Shown: positions 46,994 to 60,676, numbered from the stretch's first letter. The stretch: DNA of 64,000 bases from Kitagawia praeruptora (GCA_037693485.1 CM075347.1:65692501-65756500); one strand, 5' to 3'. Made by a program: numbers and translations. The notes: a model not told the origin generated them from the sequence alone.

Positions 46994-47687
46994 AAAAACA
47001 TGTAAATGAATGAATTGCGAGTGTGTGTGTGTGGAGGTTAGCAAGCCACATCAAGTGGCCAACTTATCAAAGTCAGCATAGACCTTTTACAACTGTTTTT
47101 GTACTATAATTCCATCTGTCCTTTGCGACTTAGACCTTGACCACAATAGTTTCCCATCCCAACCAACATGCTTGTGGGGAGCAAGTGTGAAAAAACGTTC
47201 TCAAACACAAACCGATTCTGATTGATGGAAACAAAAACCTCTAATAATCTACATTAAAATTATTATTTTTGTTCACTTGTTGACAGTTTATTCCGATGAC
47301 AATCGTTTATTACTTTATTTAGATGAAATTCTTCCTCAAAAGTCAAAACCCCAAATTTTGCCATGATCGTCAAACCTAATTTTCAGTGCCTATTCACTCA
47401 TAACTTCCTAAAGAACAAAACTTCTTACGACAAATAACAATCGTCAAAATAGGAACCATGTTTCAAACATTAGCATTAACAAGACATTCCAAAAATCCAA
47501 GTAAATATTGCTAAAAATAGTAAGAAAAGTCGTTAACAGCCAAGCCAGCTTAAAAATGAAAGAGCACTTAGATCCTACAACCAAAGCTTCTCAAGCAACA
47601 AACTACATTTCTGGGACCGAGCAAAGATGAAAAACAGTAAACCATGTTTCAAACATAAGCATTGAGAAGTATATCAAGCTTAACAAC
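46994..47687. other. 3' flank of the RPS9 gene
   Basis: The part next to the stop codon is the likely 3' UTR of RPS9. I see a short (GT)n run at 47020 and no other gene. Confidence 0.5.
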
Positions 47688-49696
47688 TTAATCTTCGTCT
47701 TCTTCATCTCCATCTCCGCCACTAGCTTTCTTTGAAGCAGCCTTCTGGTTCCTTCGCTTAACTCTGCCAGGTCGGCCACCACCAAAGGGACTCGTAAGTG
47801 AGAAGTCAATATGCTTCTGGGAATCCACCCTCACCATGAACGAGGGAACATTCACCACCTGCCTTCCAACCCTATAGTATCCACAAAAAATAAGTGTTTG
47901 AAGTCTAAAACAAAAGTGCCAAAAACAAGCAGCTCAGCCATGTCTTGCTTAGAATTACATTTTTCCTATTTCCTTGTACATTTTTATAACATGAAAAAAA
48001 ATATCAAAGATATCAAATTCATATGCTAGGCAAAATCTAGAAGTGAGAGTCGGAGAGCAGCGAAGTTATATATCTCAGGAACAAAACTACTAATACAAGA
48101 TTATTACAGCGAAGTTAAACATCTCAGGAACTCATACAACTTAGTACATTTCTTAAAGACCTAAACCAAAGAAAGACTTTCAGGATATACAGCAAAAGCC
48201 AAGCAATACACACAAAGGCACACACTTAACTTTACAGCACATCCAAATAGCAAAAGGGTTCTTCTCTGCGGGGGACAGAACTACAGAAAGATCTTTAAAT
48301 CTACTGACCACACCACACATCTAGAGTTTATCTTCTAAACAGAGAGATATTCAAGTAACTAAATTTACAGAGTGCTGGCCATCTATCAAAACAGTTTAAC
48401 AATCAGGAACCAGTTGAGGAGAATATATACACTATACGTTGATTGTTCATGTTCTCCAACTAGCATGACTAACAGATATAACTACACGGAAAAGTATAAG
48501 AAAGGTATAAAACAGGACACATAATCTTATAGGCTTATACAAAAAACAGGTATCAGTGCAATGAAGAGAACAATATAAATGTATTACATAAAGCAGCCAA
48601 AAATTATACCTGATATGCCTTTGCCTAATCAGGACTCTGGCATGGTGAATAGACTTCGCCATACCAGTCTTAAACACAAGTGTCTGAAGACGACGCTCAA
48701 GAAAGTTCTCAACAGTGAGAGCAAGAACATAATCGAGCTTGTTCTGGCTCTCATCCAGCAGCCCATACCTGTTCATCCTCCTCAAAAGAGCTTCACCTTC
48801 AAAAATACGACGTGGGTCCTTCTCCTCAAGGGTGAGAAGATTCCTGGCAGCATTACGGATACGGCTCAAGGCATACTGAACCCTCCAAAGCTCCCTTTTG
48901 CACCTAAGCCCATACTCACCAACAAGCTTCAACTCAGCATCCAATCGTTCCTTCTCATAAGGACGACGGGGCTTCTTAAAAGTCTTTCCATCTAAAACCC
49001 AAATTCAATTTCCTAGGTTATCCATCAAAATAACACCTCTACTTAAACTACTACACAACACATATATCAGAACTTAACAATCAAGAAATTAGAAAGATTT
49101 ATGATTTAACCATTTTACATTTCCACACTTTTCCAAACCCCAACAACACACGACTTACAAAAAATCTAAGACACGAAAAATACACAGCAATTGTTAAAGA
49201 CACATAGAAAACTCAAAAATCTAATCCGTACACTCTAGCAAGACAACACTCGATATACTAACAATACACTAATCAGAACAAAAACAACACAAGAAATAAA
49301 AATCTTTTTTCTAATTTACATTTTCGACAACGAAACACGCTAATGACAAAAAAAATACATACATTCTAAAACAGAAATTAATCAGCACGTAAATCACAAG
49401 AGCAAAACAACATCTCTACACACATATATACAAAAAAAGACTATTAAATACCCACACACATCATTGACATTTCTAGACTTTTTCGAACCCTAACAATACA
49501 TACATCACACAAAAAAAAAAATCAACATTAATTTCAAAATAAACACTTTATAAGCTGATAAAAAAGTGTAAATAGTGAAAAGAAGCATGATCTGATGATA
49601 TATGAGCTGATAAATAAACTAATTAACAAACACTATGTATGTATGTGTAGAGAGATACGGATACATACAATTCCGGTAGAAGTTGACGTGCACCAT
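47688..49696 (-). CDS. RPS9: 40S ribosomal protein S9 (uS4), three exons
   Basis: Exons on the minus strand are 49696-49669, 48991-48610 and 47871-47688; together 594 bases, 197 residues, the family's usual length. The protein starts MVHVNFYRN; exon 2 encodes GKTFKKPRRPYEKERLDAEL through the S4 RNA-binding domain (LERRLQTLVFKTGMAKSIHH, VLIRQRHIR); exon 3 encodes FSLTSPFGGGRPGRVKR and an acidic end EEDED. Introns are 677 and 738 bp with GT-AG borders (GTATGT and GTATAA donors, TTTTAG and CTATAG acceptors), both in the correct phase. uS4 is one of the first proteins to join the small-subunit rRNA in the nucleolus. All conserved blocks are present and no disablement is seen, so it is probably an active household gene. 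Codon-to-motif agreement makes this the most secure host gene here. Confidence 0.95.
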
Positions 49697-49804
49697 GATT
49701 CTATGCCACCGATAATGCGCTACTTACTCAACTCAAGTGCTGAGAAAAACAGAGGTGTTTTTGCAAAAGAGGCGATGAGGAAGATGAAGAAAGCTGTATT
49801 GCTG

Positions 49805-49862
49805 CCTTTATATGTGACCGCAAACCCTAGGGTTCGTTTTCTCTCTCCTAAGCCCAGCCCAA
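49805..49862 (-). promoter_or_regulatory. RPS9 core promoter: TATA, telo-box and site II motifs
   Basis: On the minus strand, TATAAAGG lies at 49805-49812, about 110 bases upstream of the start codon. A telo-box (AAACCCTA at 49822-49829, followed by GGGTT) and paired TGGGCT site II elements (49851-49862) lie upstream. Telo-box plus site II is the known signature of growth-regulated plant ribosomal protein promoters, bound by TCP-type and telo-box factors. Confidence 0.7.
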
Positions 49863-49889
49863 CTAATAATCCGCCCAACCCATTTTATT

Positions 49890-50056
49890 AAAGGACTCCA
49901 CATCTAAAAATTAATAATATTTATTTTTTAATTTTAATTCCACTGATATTTGAAACATAAAAAAAGTCTCTTCTAATCTTACATTTTAACTAATACTTAT
50001 TACAACTAGTTTTTTTTAAGTAATATTACATTTAAAATTTTACATTATAACTAATA
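49890..50056. other. AT-rich upstream flank of RPS9
   Basis: Nothing recognisable lies between the promoter motifs and the Helitron pair. Confidence 0.4.
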
Positions 50057-50655
50057 CTAACTTATAATCCGTGCGACGAGTTTTTTTATATGTAATAAAT
50101 TTTATTTTAAGTTACAATTATATTTTTATATAATCATTATTTTCAATAATTATTTTAATTTTAATTTAAATAATTTATATTAATCAAATTAATGATGCAC
50201 ATGGTTTAAAACTTATATCATGAAATTTTAAATTAAATATGGCATTCAAAACTTAAATTTTTAGTAAAGTAATTTAATCAATTTTTAATAATTAGATCTA
50301 TCTGTTCTTATTTATTATTAAAATCTAACGATAATTATTTATCGTATACGTTTTTTTATTATATATTTTATTAATGATTGGAAGATATGATGTCATATTT
50401 TTGGGTATATACTAATGATTGCAATATTATGTTTTAAATTAAAAGGTAACGTGTTTTAATTAAAAAAAATATAAATTATTGGAAGATATAATATTTTAGG
50501 TGTTTATAAGGATAATATCTTCAATGTAAACATCTTTTAATTAAAAAGGCAATCAGTTAATTACCACCATTAATTACATTATTTTATTATTTATTTATTT
50601 TAATAATTAGGATAAACACCAAATACCAAAATTTTCAATGTTTTGACTTTTTTTT
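50057..50655 (-). mobile_element. Short minus-strand Helitron, about 600 bp
   Basis: The minus-strand 3' end reads GTCGCACGGATTATAAGTTAG at 50057. The right side (50400-50655) has the family's subterminal text and ends near AAAACATTGAAAATTTTGG. The exact 5' TC is worn or lost where the next Helitron abuts. Confidence 0.55.
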
Positions 50656-50659
50656 CTTA

Positions 50660-51303
50660 CTAGCTTATAATCCGTGCGATGCACGAATTTTTTTTGATAT
50701 GTAGCAAATTTTATTTTATGTTTCAATTAAATTTTATATAATCATTATTTACAATATTTCATTTTAGTTTTAATATTAAAAACTTAATATAAATTTAATT
50801 AATAATATGCATGGTTTAAAACTTATATTATAAAATTTTAAAATAAATATATTGTTGATAGAATTCGAACCTTGAAATTTTAGTAAATTAATTTAATTAT
50901 ATAATATATTTAATCATTAGATTTAACGACTCTGATTTTTTACTAAAAATCTAATGGTCATTATTCGTATTATACGGATTTTTATTATATTTTGTTAGTG
51001 ATTAGAAGATATGATGTGATATTTTTGGTTATATATTAATTATTGCTAGATATGATATGATTGATGTTTTTAGGTGTTCATAAAAGATAATATCTTCAAC
51101 TAAAATTAAATGTGAAAAAGACAATCGTCTAATTAGCATTAATTATATTATGTTATTATTTATTTTAGGTGTTCTAATTGTATATATATCGTATATATTT
51201 TTCTTTATAATATAGGTTAAATAAGTAAATTCACGAAATACTAAAAAAACATATACCAAAAAATAGCTACCAAAATTTTTAATGTTTCGGCTATTATATA
51301 ATT
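50660..51303 (-). mobile_element. Second short minus-strand Helitron, about 640 bp
   Basis: The minus-strand 3' end has TGCATCGCACGGATTATAAG followed by CTAG at 50660 and host T, a good Helitron end. The 5' side near 51303 has ATAGCCGAAACATTAAAAAT, matching the family start, but the first bases are decayed. It lies head-to-tail with the previous copy. Confidence 0.6.
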
Positions 51304-51379
51304 AATTAATTTTAATCTAATATAATTTAATATACTCATGTTTACGGATTATACTAATGTTTCATTATTATAAACAAAT

Positions 51380-54300
51380 TGTGACGCCCCCAAATCCGAG
51401 GTCAGAGATTCAGGTCGTCACATCACCATTCAACCATATCATACCTGTATTAACTTTACAACTCAACAATACATCCATCCAGACCTCAATCTTACGCACA
51501 TACAAGTTAGAGCCTCAGAAACGATAATCAAAAGTAACACTAAATATTACAATTCATCTGTACCATCCAGAGTCTTACGCAATTCCACTTATACAACTAC
51601 ACTTGAAGACAGTCTTACTATTACAGTTGAAAACCTATCAGACTACTCTGTAGTATTTATCAGGGACTAAATCATCTCCGGGTAATTCTTCTACTCCTCT
51701 TCTGCTGGTGCGGAGTTAATCGGCCAAATTCTTCCCTTTCTGAAAAGTTTTTATAAAGCAAGAATGAGCTACATAATGCTCAGCAAGTTCACCATTTTGG
51801 AAAATAATAAAGTGGTTATTTTGAAAACGTTCCCAACTGTATGGGTGTATATCTCAGATTACAAAACATAACTCGACAATATATATGCCCGAGTTTGTAT
51901 AAAACATTTATACTCACTAAGGAGCTTTAAGAATAACATATGAATCCTTTACAAGGTTCTCATTTCAATATATCTCAAGTTTGAATATATATGTATATAA
52001 GCATATCATTTTCGGCAAAACACTCTACGGTTATCATACTGTACAGGGAATACGTTATTGCAAAACCTCTTTCCTTCCGTTAGCTTAGGAGGTTTCTCAT
52101 TCAAAAACATTTCATTCTTTGAAATAATTGCAAGAGTGCACTAACATGTGCCAATCTTTATAGAAAATCTTGCAGTTCTAGATACTGCACAATATCAATA
52201 TTTTCTCATCAAAAACCACACTATCGGCAACTTGGCACTTAGGCCCAAGAAGCAGTGTTTGAGTATTTTTCCAAAGTGGAGGATGGGACTGGAAGAAAAC
52301 ATGAAAACCTGACAAGGATTGACGATGATCAGTCGCCACATCCAAGTCCAATAATCCGCGGGTCTTCTCTACCGGTAGAAGGATAGAAACTACATCCGTA
52401 ACTATCCTCGGGTGAAAACTACATCCGTAATCACCCTCGATGAAAACTACATCCGTAATCATCCTTCGGCAACACCTGGGCCGGAATAATAATTGATGGA
52501 CCGCCTGGCTCACGGCCGCTTACACATCCCGGGAATCGTTCGTCAACGATTCCCACACCTGCCAGAGTCCCCTTTTTCTTTTCTTTTCAAAATCATTTTG
52601 ATAGAAAACTTGAGTAGTTGAAGTTCGACCTCAGTCGTTCGATAATTCTTGAAAAACGTACAAGAAGCAAATGCTGACCGGGGGTTTTCGAAAAATGTTT
52701 TGGGTCCGAAAGAGTTCAAGTTTGAAAACGCTGAAGGTATCTTGGATTAGTTTTGTCTTTAAAATAATGAACGATAATTAATAAATAATATTTTTAGATT
52801 TAATATATAAACAATTAGTAAAATAATTATTTAATTAAAATAAGCTTTTAATCCAAGATAGATATTTTTGAGTATTTTTAACAACGTAAAAAAAATAAAT
52901 ACGTAAGTATACGATACTTCCCGAATGACCTTTCGGGTTTTTTTGTAATTTAATCATGATACAATAATATACCGCTCCCCGGTCAATAGTATATTTGGAC
53001 CGCTACGACCTCTATTGCTAGAGTCGTTGTCCGAAGAAACATTTTCATTCTAAGTTCAAGGGTGTACAAACACATATGCATATATCTCAAACTTCAACAT
53101 AATCTCATAAAGCATACGCATATAATACGTTCGGAACTACAAACACAACAGTGAAAAATCCTTATATATAAGTTTTGAAAAGTAAACTTGCATGGGTAAA
53201 ATCAAGAATATAATCTTTTGAAATTAAATACTTAGGGTTGGAAAACTTGCCTTGGTTGGGTTGGGGTGGTCGAGCGTGCGAATTCGAACGATCTATACAT
53301 AAACAATAATCGTTCGTTAGTACCTTAACAATTTCTTTCTAATTACGGGGTTTTAAGGGGATACGAGATTAACTTAACGACTTCGTCTTATGACTCCCTA
53401 GCCTCACTATAGGTCCATGACATCACTCGTTTACGCTCGTCACTTACTCGACTTAATTTAGTTACCACGTTTGAACCATAACCATTACTCCTAGAATTAT
53501 GCTCCACTAACGACTTTTTCCCTTGCGCGAAATTTACTCTAGCATTTTTATAAAATTCAAAATTCGCATTTTAATCCAATTCTTTTTGGGTAGCCTTCAC
53601 CACTGTATTTCCTAGCTTCTCTAATTTTTCCATGATCCCAAATATTTTTTAAGGTGTTTAAACAAGGTTCACAAGGGGGTCACTTTATGCAGTCCATAGT
53701 CCAGAAACAACATTCACTCCTCCGGCCATAACTAAAAATCCACACATCACCTAGCTATGAATCTTACATATCCAGAAACTACATTCAATTATCTTTCCAA
53801 CAATATAAGGTAGGACATCAGGGGACATCATTTGGGTGTTCAAAATCGTGCTACAACACAGATCAAAGTTCCTGGACAAAATCAGCAAGCTCAATTCACT
53901 TAGATCAACCATTTTTCATGCTTCCATAACATAAACACCACTTAAAACACTTAGATCATGACTCATAACACTCATGGAGATATATATGTTCACCATAGTC
54001 ATAAAATTCACCATCTCAACATCAAAACCCAAGATCCATGTTATCCAATACATATACATTCAAGATAACCCCTAAAATGCGTGGATCTACTACCATACTA
54101 CATGAACAACACATAACCAAGGGTGGTTTGAGATTTCATACCTTCTTGAGCTCCTAGAGACCTTGAACAATCTTTATACAACTTAAAAACACCTTAGATG
54201 GCCTCCTACAACACTCACAATGCAAGATCTAAAAGATAGCAAACTTATGTTAACATTTCTCTAAACTTCCAACAATTATAACTCAAGAACCAATGGATGG

Positions 54301-55070
54301 AAGGCTTTGAAATTGATACCATACCTCTACTATGATGCAAGGAAGCCCTAGGAAGGTTGTAGATGGAGAAATCTTGGAGAGAAAATCTCTCCCTCTCTCC
54401 CAAGGTGGTTCGGCCGAGAGCTTTTCAAAGGGGGGGGAGAGTGTCTTTGCTTTGTTTTGTTTTGGAATGGTAAAAAAGAAATGCTAGAATGACTTGTATT
54501 ATTAAGGAGTAGTCACATGTTGCCAAGCTAGCCTAGGTTGCATCCATGCCCTATTGTCCCCTAAGTACATCACCCATCATGCTAGTCACTATTCACTTTT
54601 GCTTTTATGTTTTCTAGTTCCTTTTTCTAACTATCTAGTTACATGGCACTTGCATGTAATTCCTTCCCTTGTAATATTATTCTCCCACCAATGCTTGTTA
54701 TTTAATCCTTAATTCGTATCGTATCTTAATTAATCTCTCGTAATAATATTTTGTCGCGTAGAGATTTCCCTTATAATTCCTTAAGTACTAATTGTGTAAA
54801 TTCCTCTAATGTCCATAATTCCTTGTCATAATCCTTAATAAATCTTTTAACACTCTAATCATTCTCAAATCCCAACTTTTATAAATCTCACTAACAATAC
54901 GACTCTTGCCTTCACAATCTCCCTTTTTATCTTACATAGTGAATACAACAACACAGTTTCTCAGACAATCAATTATATTAATCAACAGGGATGACCAGAA
55001 AGGTTCCACATTGACATTGCCACAAGATATTAAATAAAATAAAATATTACCAAAAATTAGGGTTCTTACA
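51380..55070 (-). repeat. Left LTR (3' LTR in element sense), 3,691 bp
   Basis: It contains a triple ~27-bp repeat AAACTACATCCGTAA (52385-52469), reversed in an ORF of 111 codons (52178-52513) that recurs in both LTRs and is not a gene, and a C-rich CTCTCCCTCTCTCCC run near 54390. Blocks around 53930-54200 and 52480-52530 match the old LTR at 14411-26777. Confidence 0.9.
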
Positions 55071-55089
55071 GCCTCCCCTCCTTAAAAGG
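55071..55089 (-). promoter_or_regulatory. Polypurine tract of the young element
   Basis: On the minus strand CCTTTTAAGGAGGGGAGGC runs directly into the LTR start TGTAAGAACCC, the position where plus-strand DNA synthesis is primed. Confidence 0.75.
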
Positions 55090-55103
55090 ATTCCGTCCCG
55101 GAA

Positions 55104-55530
55104 TCAGGTTGAAAACAGTTGGGGGTTCTTTTCACGCATTGCGCTTTCTAGTTCCCATGTTGATTCTTCGACATTCTGGTTCCTCCACAAGACTCTCACT
55201 AGTTTGACAACCTTGTTCCTCAACACCTGTTCTTTTCTATCCATGATTTCTACGGGTTGCTCCACATATGTTAAGTCTGGTTGTAGGTCCACTTGGTCGT
55301 ACTCTATCACATGCCGATGATCGGTGTGGTAGGGTCGTAACATAGACACATGAAACGCATCATGAATTTGCTGCAAGCTTGGGGGCAAGGCTACTCGTAG
55401 GCTAACTTCCCAATACGCCTCAAAATCTCAAAAGGTCCAATAACCTCAGACTTAGCTTCCCTTTCTTACCAAACCGCCTCAATCCTTCTCAGGGGGATAC
55501 CGTTAGCATCACGAAGTCTCCCACCTCATA
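55104..55530 (-). pseudogene. Ty3/gypsy integrase C-terminal remnant
   Basis: On the minus strand about 55530-55390 encodes YEVGDFVMLTVSP, then RRFGKKGKLS, GPFEILRRIGKLAYE, with stops and a frameshift. The ORF 55388-55104 continues PPSLQQIHDAFHVSMLRPY, then VEQPVEIMDRKEQVLRNK and VLWRNQNVEESTWE. This is the end of a gypsy polyprotein of the Tekay/chromovirus type, with a chromodomain-like tail. Everything upstream (protease, reverse transcriptase, RNase H, integrase core) is missing. Confidence 0.8.
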
Positions 55531-58500
55531 CTCCTTTGATATCTCATAAAATTTGACCATTCGAAATAATGGGTTTTGCAAAAACTAAGGACTTTTACAT
55601 ATACTCGTCTGCACCGTAAAGGCGTAATATCAATTCGAAATCTTCATTTAATAATTCGTACATATCGTGATTGCAAAAATTTCTCATCCACCCAGAAAAT
55701 TAATTTTCATCCAGGTTCGAATATTCATGAAAATTAGGGTTATTGCAGTCTCACCAACGCTTTAATGTTGCTTCTCAACGCATGCTCTCCTCGACCTGTA
55801 TTCCTTATCGGTTGTTCTATGAATGAAAATTGTTATCCCACTACTTATACGTTACTCTTCTACCTTGTTCATAGTATCCGTGTTGAGTCCTTGTATCGTT
55901 GGGCCGTGAATACTTTGTGGTCGTGTTCTATAATCTGAGACAACGTCATTACGCACGGTATTCCTCATTTTCCTTGGCTTGATTAGCACGCATATGTTGC
56001 CTCCCGTCGGTCGTTACCACTTGCTGTGGATACTATATAGTCTTCGGTATACGTCGAACCAGTTCAGCTACTATATCCCTAGTTCATTGACTTCTTCGTA
56101 ACGCAAGAAAAGCGAAACTTCTTCTCTCGTAGTACGCTTTACAAGAGACGTCCTTACGTCCGCATGGTGCCGATCGTGATAACAACATTCGTTTCATGGA
56201 TAAGTTTTTATTCTCGACTGCCCCGTGAAACTAAAGGCACGACACTAATTATAAATTTGATCGTCTGGACAATTCTTCTTCCTTGTCCATCAGCCACAGA
56301 TCAAATTAGTACATACGCTCAATCTCTTTACTAATTATACTTGAAAGCACCTTCAATATTCGAAGTTTAACCTTAAGTCTTTATCTGACGTAATCATTGC
56401 GGATGTTTTATATTGCACCACCATCTCTTCCGTATATAAATCAATAATCTTCTAAATGGAAAGTCTCTAGTAGGTAAATCACTTGGTTCAACAATTATAA
56501 ATCAACTAGGGCCATCTCTTGGCTCGGTCTTCGGCGACCTACTTATGAAATTCATTATAATTCTGTCCACGTTCAAGATTTTTCTACGGGCGGAATTGAT
56601 CCACTAGATCCCTATCATTCTGCTTTTGACATGTCGCGTTTGTACTTAATAGTTTGCCAATACCATTTTCCACCTCCGTTTGCCAAACATTCTCTTAATT
56701 CTCTATACATCTTTGTCCTTCCCCATAATTTACTCATTTTCCTCTAACATTAATCTTTATTGTATATACTCTATTTTCTTGGTCAATACTGACCGAATTC
56801 CAATTTCGAATAATCCCTTCTATAGGTATCGGTCACCACACTGGCCTTTCCTGGGAAATAACAAATTTCTCCATTATACTCCCTGCTCCCTTTCGTCACC
56901 TTCTATTTCTTATGTTTAGTTCTAATATGAAGATATACTTATGGCACTTGTGGAAAACTTTCACACTTTTCTCATAAGGTTAACGTCTCAGTTTTATGCG
57001 TGAACGCTATCATGACTAATCCCCGACTCACGGTTAGTATATCCTATCCCGCAACCTTTATGTTGTTTAGAAGTATAGGCTATCATCCCCTTTCTACTGC
57101 ATCAGCACACCTCTTAAACTCTCGAAAGACGCATCATCGTGACTCTTAAAGTCCTCTTTTTATCATCAAGTATAGCTAACAACGAGGTTGTTGCTAATAT
57201 CTCATTTCATTCCAAAACTTTGTTCATTAATCCATAAGGCTTCTGACTCATTAGTCCATTCAAACGATACTACCACAATTTTATAACGTTTATATTAGTG
57301 TGAAATGCCAATTTTGGCACAGTACAGAGGTCGATCTTGAGTTGGTGAAACCCGCTTTTCAACCTTATCTTTGAAAAACTACTACGTGTTTTAACCGATC
57401 AACAATTCCTACATTTCCGATAAGGGTTTCAGTTCTCGATGGTATAGGTAAGATGTCATGCGCTCGTCCTCTTTCACAACTGGCGCCAATCAGCCTGAGG
57501 CCTCTATGCTACTGCGATTCCCAATAAACTTGATTAGGTGGTAATCTCGAGGGATCATTGGGATATATCCATGCATCCATTTGCTATTAAGGGCCTTTTA
57601 AAATTTATGTCTCGCTATGTGCATCAATCCCTTTTAGCTAAGTAAAGCTTCACATTCTTGCCACAATATTCCTTCCTTTCTTGTCCATCTCACTTCCATG
57701 TTAGTTTCCTCTAAGGATATGTCTTACATCGCAATCGATTTGAATTTCTTGGATCAGGAAAAGGCTTGGTAACTTCCAGAATTCATTACTATAACATCCT
57801 GACAACGGTTGGTAGGAACGTACTCCCAACCACCTCATCATTTCCTATAACTTTCCTCACACTAATATTAAAGGTCTTGTGGTATGCCCCGACATGTTAT
57901 TTCTACTTTAATAATTACTCGGCATAACGCTCTGGCTGCACAATTACAATATTTGGTTTTTGATCTCATATTGGTGCAACGGTTCACAATTGTACCTCCC
58001 GTTCACCTTAGAGTAATCACTTTTGAAAGGAATGGTTTTAAAATAACAAGGTCCAATAGATAATTTCAATAAGAATTCCACATTGGATGTTCCAAGAATG
58101 TTGATGGTTCCAAATACTAGGAGTCTCGATTTTCGGAGATGTAAGGATGGACAAAAAGAATACAACAAGGTTTATTCCTTCATGTCCTGAAAATTTGGTA
58201 ATGTGATATCATAGAGAATGTTGCACGAGGGCAATGATTGTTGGATACAAAAGTCATAAAGACGGTCTTTATACAATTCTTACATCTGGGGAATACTTTT
58301 CCTCTTGAAAAATAGAGGATCTAAAAAGTCTCATTGATAAAGGTCAACCGATCGAAAGAAATTCTACTATGTGACGATAAAAATGAAGCAGTTTATCATT
58401 CAAGTAATCTATGGTTTCAAATGAATCTTCATTATATGAATGAAAGAACAGAATATTCAAGTGACATAAAGTCTGATACGAAGATGGGTAGAATTCAAGT

Positions 58501-60676
58501 TGAGTGGGCGACCTCACTAGGTCTCAATCAAGTTATTCGTCAAAACTTTCATTATCATACTTTACCACATGCAAAATGCATTGAGGAATTGCTGAATGAA
58601 TTAAATTGGGAGTTGGACCAGTGAAACAATAACTAGTCCTTTTCAAGAAACACTAGCAACTAGCTAGACAAAATTTGCTAGTTCACTTGTTTGAGGCATC
58701 ACCACTAGCTAGGACAATTAGCTAGGTGTTCTTCACAACATTACAATTTTGACTAGTTAGAACAATCCACTAGTCATTCATATTGACAAATCGACTAGCC
58801 AGTTTCAATTGGCTAGAACAGAATTTCAACATCGTAGCCACTGAAGAAACTTTAGGCTACTCGGACGACGAATGGAAATAAGAAGTTATTAAGTTTGAAA
58901 AAAGAAAACTATAAAATCTTAAGAGAATGTTCTAGGTATCGGAACAATCGATAACCTCTCATCAAATATTACCTACCAGTGAAACGGTCCACCCAAGGGT
59001 GCCTCCGTACACATGCTTTATCAGATCCTACAGTAGAATTAAATTCAGAATACCAATATCAAAATGATATCCTTACTATGATTTCAATGTACGATGTACA
59101 GTCTCATCTTGAATAGAAGAAAAGAATTCATGAAGGATGTCTGGATGTTAGATCATCCCTGTTCTCAACAAATTGATAAATATTTATGGGCTCGACTGAA
59201 GAGTGCAAGTATGAAAGAAGTAGTCAAACATCAATATTCGTTTAGGAATATTCATTGATTAATTTAGGAAACAATTGTTGAACATTCCTTGGATAATTGA
59301 AAGAAGGTGTAAATAGGCCTGAGCAGAACGAAATAATTATGAACTTCAAATAAAATACTCAGGGATCAAATAAGATGCTTTGGATGAGTCCCGGTTTAGA
59401 GAAAGTATATCACTGGTGGTTATTCCACAAGTTTGAAGTAGAAAGCTAGAAGGATTACCTGATATAAACTAATCGAGGTAACATGGTTAGTGAACAGTTT
59501 AAAATGAAGTAGTGCTCCAGCCGGTAGTTACCAAAATAAGTTAATAACCATTCGTGCATCTCACTATCACCACTATAAGGGTAACTCCATCTCTTCGTCT
59601 TCGTAATTCAAGACACCAACTAGTACGTCTCTCAATCATCATCTTAAAGTCATTTATCGAGTTAGGGTTTCACAATATATCTGTCATTCCCGTGCTTTAT
59701 CTTGAAGGCCAAGCTTCACATCATTCCGGGGACACCTGCTAAGTCCATAGGGTCCTACTTCATGCCTTCCGACATGAATCACAAGTGGCCAGTTCCCCCT
59801 GGGAACAGATCAAAGAGATCTCTCAGGGATCTCAATGCAGTCCATAGGTTCAGTGGCGGTGTGTGTGCACGTGAACATACGTTACCAGCAATATATAGGT
59901 TTACAAGTATATATGCGTAGTCTCTGCTAAAATTTCTATCAAATAATTCCAGTATGGACTCACTGGTCTCTTCCTTTGGTAGACTCTGAGATCACTGTAT
60001 CGCTCGTTGCAACCATATTCAACTTCACTAGAGTCGCTTTGTTAATTCTGCTTGTTTGTTCTCTAAGTTGAACTACTATGCTCTAGCGTCCGAATCATGC
60101 GTGGAATTATCTAGCACGCTCGTCTTATGATAACATTCTCGTATAACACATGTAAAATTCGCCATCAAGGGTAATGGAATCCACAACGACATAGTGACCA
60201 TCCTTCAAGGAAACCCGTTACTTATCAAAAATCGGATCTTATAACCAAAGTAAAAGACTTTCATTAATCCAAGTACTAAGTACTCCTAATTATGTAGGGA
60301 AGTCCAAACTTCTTGATTCTTAAAATGCCGCCTCCTAAACTGTGGAGGAATATGGGCCACAAAATTTATGCCAGCCTAGTCATCCGATCATATCGGCAAT
60401 ATCGCCTCTTCCTCAACTACTCTTGAGGTTTCACTCTGCTTCCTACATCGTTACATCTGATAAGTCAGGTACGACTCCCAACTCTCAACTCATTATTCTG
60501 AAGGCCTCTAAGGATTCTATCGACCCCAGTATAATACCTCCAGTAAACACTCCAGTCCATTCTACTCATCGGTACCTCTTCCGGTAGTCCAATAATAAGT
60601 TTACTACGATCTCTTATGTCATTCTCCTACTTAGACTTAACTCTCAACACTCTCGTTTCTGAGTACTGTAACTTAT
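55531..60676. other. Non-coding interior of the young element
   Basis: I find no gag, protease or reverse transcriptase motif in any frame. A worn LTR-like start, TGCAATAACCCTAATTTTC on the minus strand at 55747, hints at an internal LTR fragment. ORFs at 57944-58168 (minus), 58334-58624 (plus) and 60342-60587 (plus) have no recognisable content. 58630-58815 is unusually dense in CTAG. Confidence 0.55.

Noticed and set aside
49597..49620. A box C/D snoRNA in RPS9 intron 1 (CTGATGA with a nearby CTGA)
   Set aside because: The boxes are on the strand opposite to the gene, too close together and lack a terminal stem.
49822..49832. Interstitial telomere repeat
   Set aside because: Only one AAACCCTA unit is present, in the position of a telo-box in a ribosomal protein promoter.
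52178..52513. Identical 111-codon minus-strand ORFs at 52178-52513 and 61492-61827 as a conserved gene pair
   Set aside because: They lie at the same place in the two LTRs of one young element, so identity reflects recent insertion. The protein has no domain and is partly encoded by the triple repeat.
58334..58624. A 96-codon plus ORF in the young element's interior
   Set aside because: It has no recognisable motif, no splice or promoter context that I can see, and is of a length expected by chance in 5 kb of six-frame sequence. I keep it only as a region to compare across copies.
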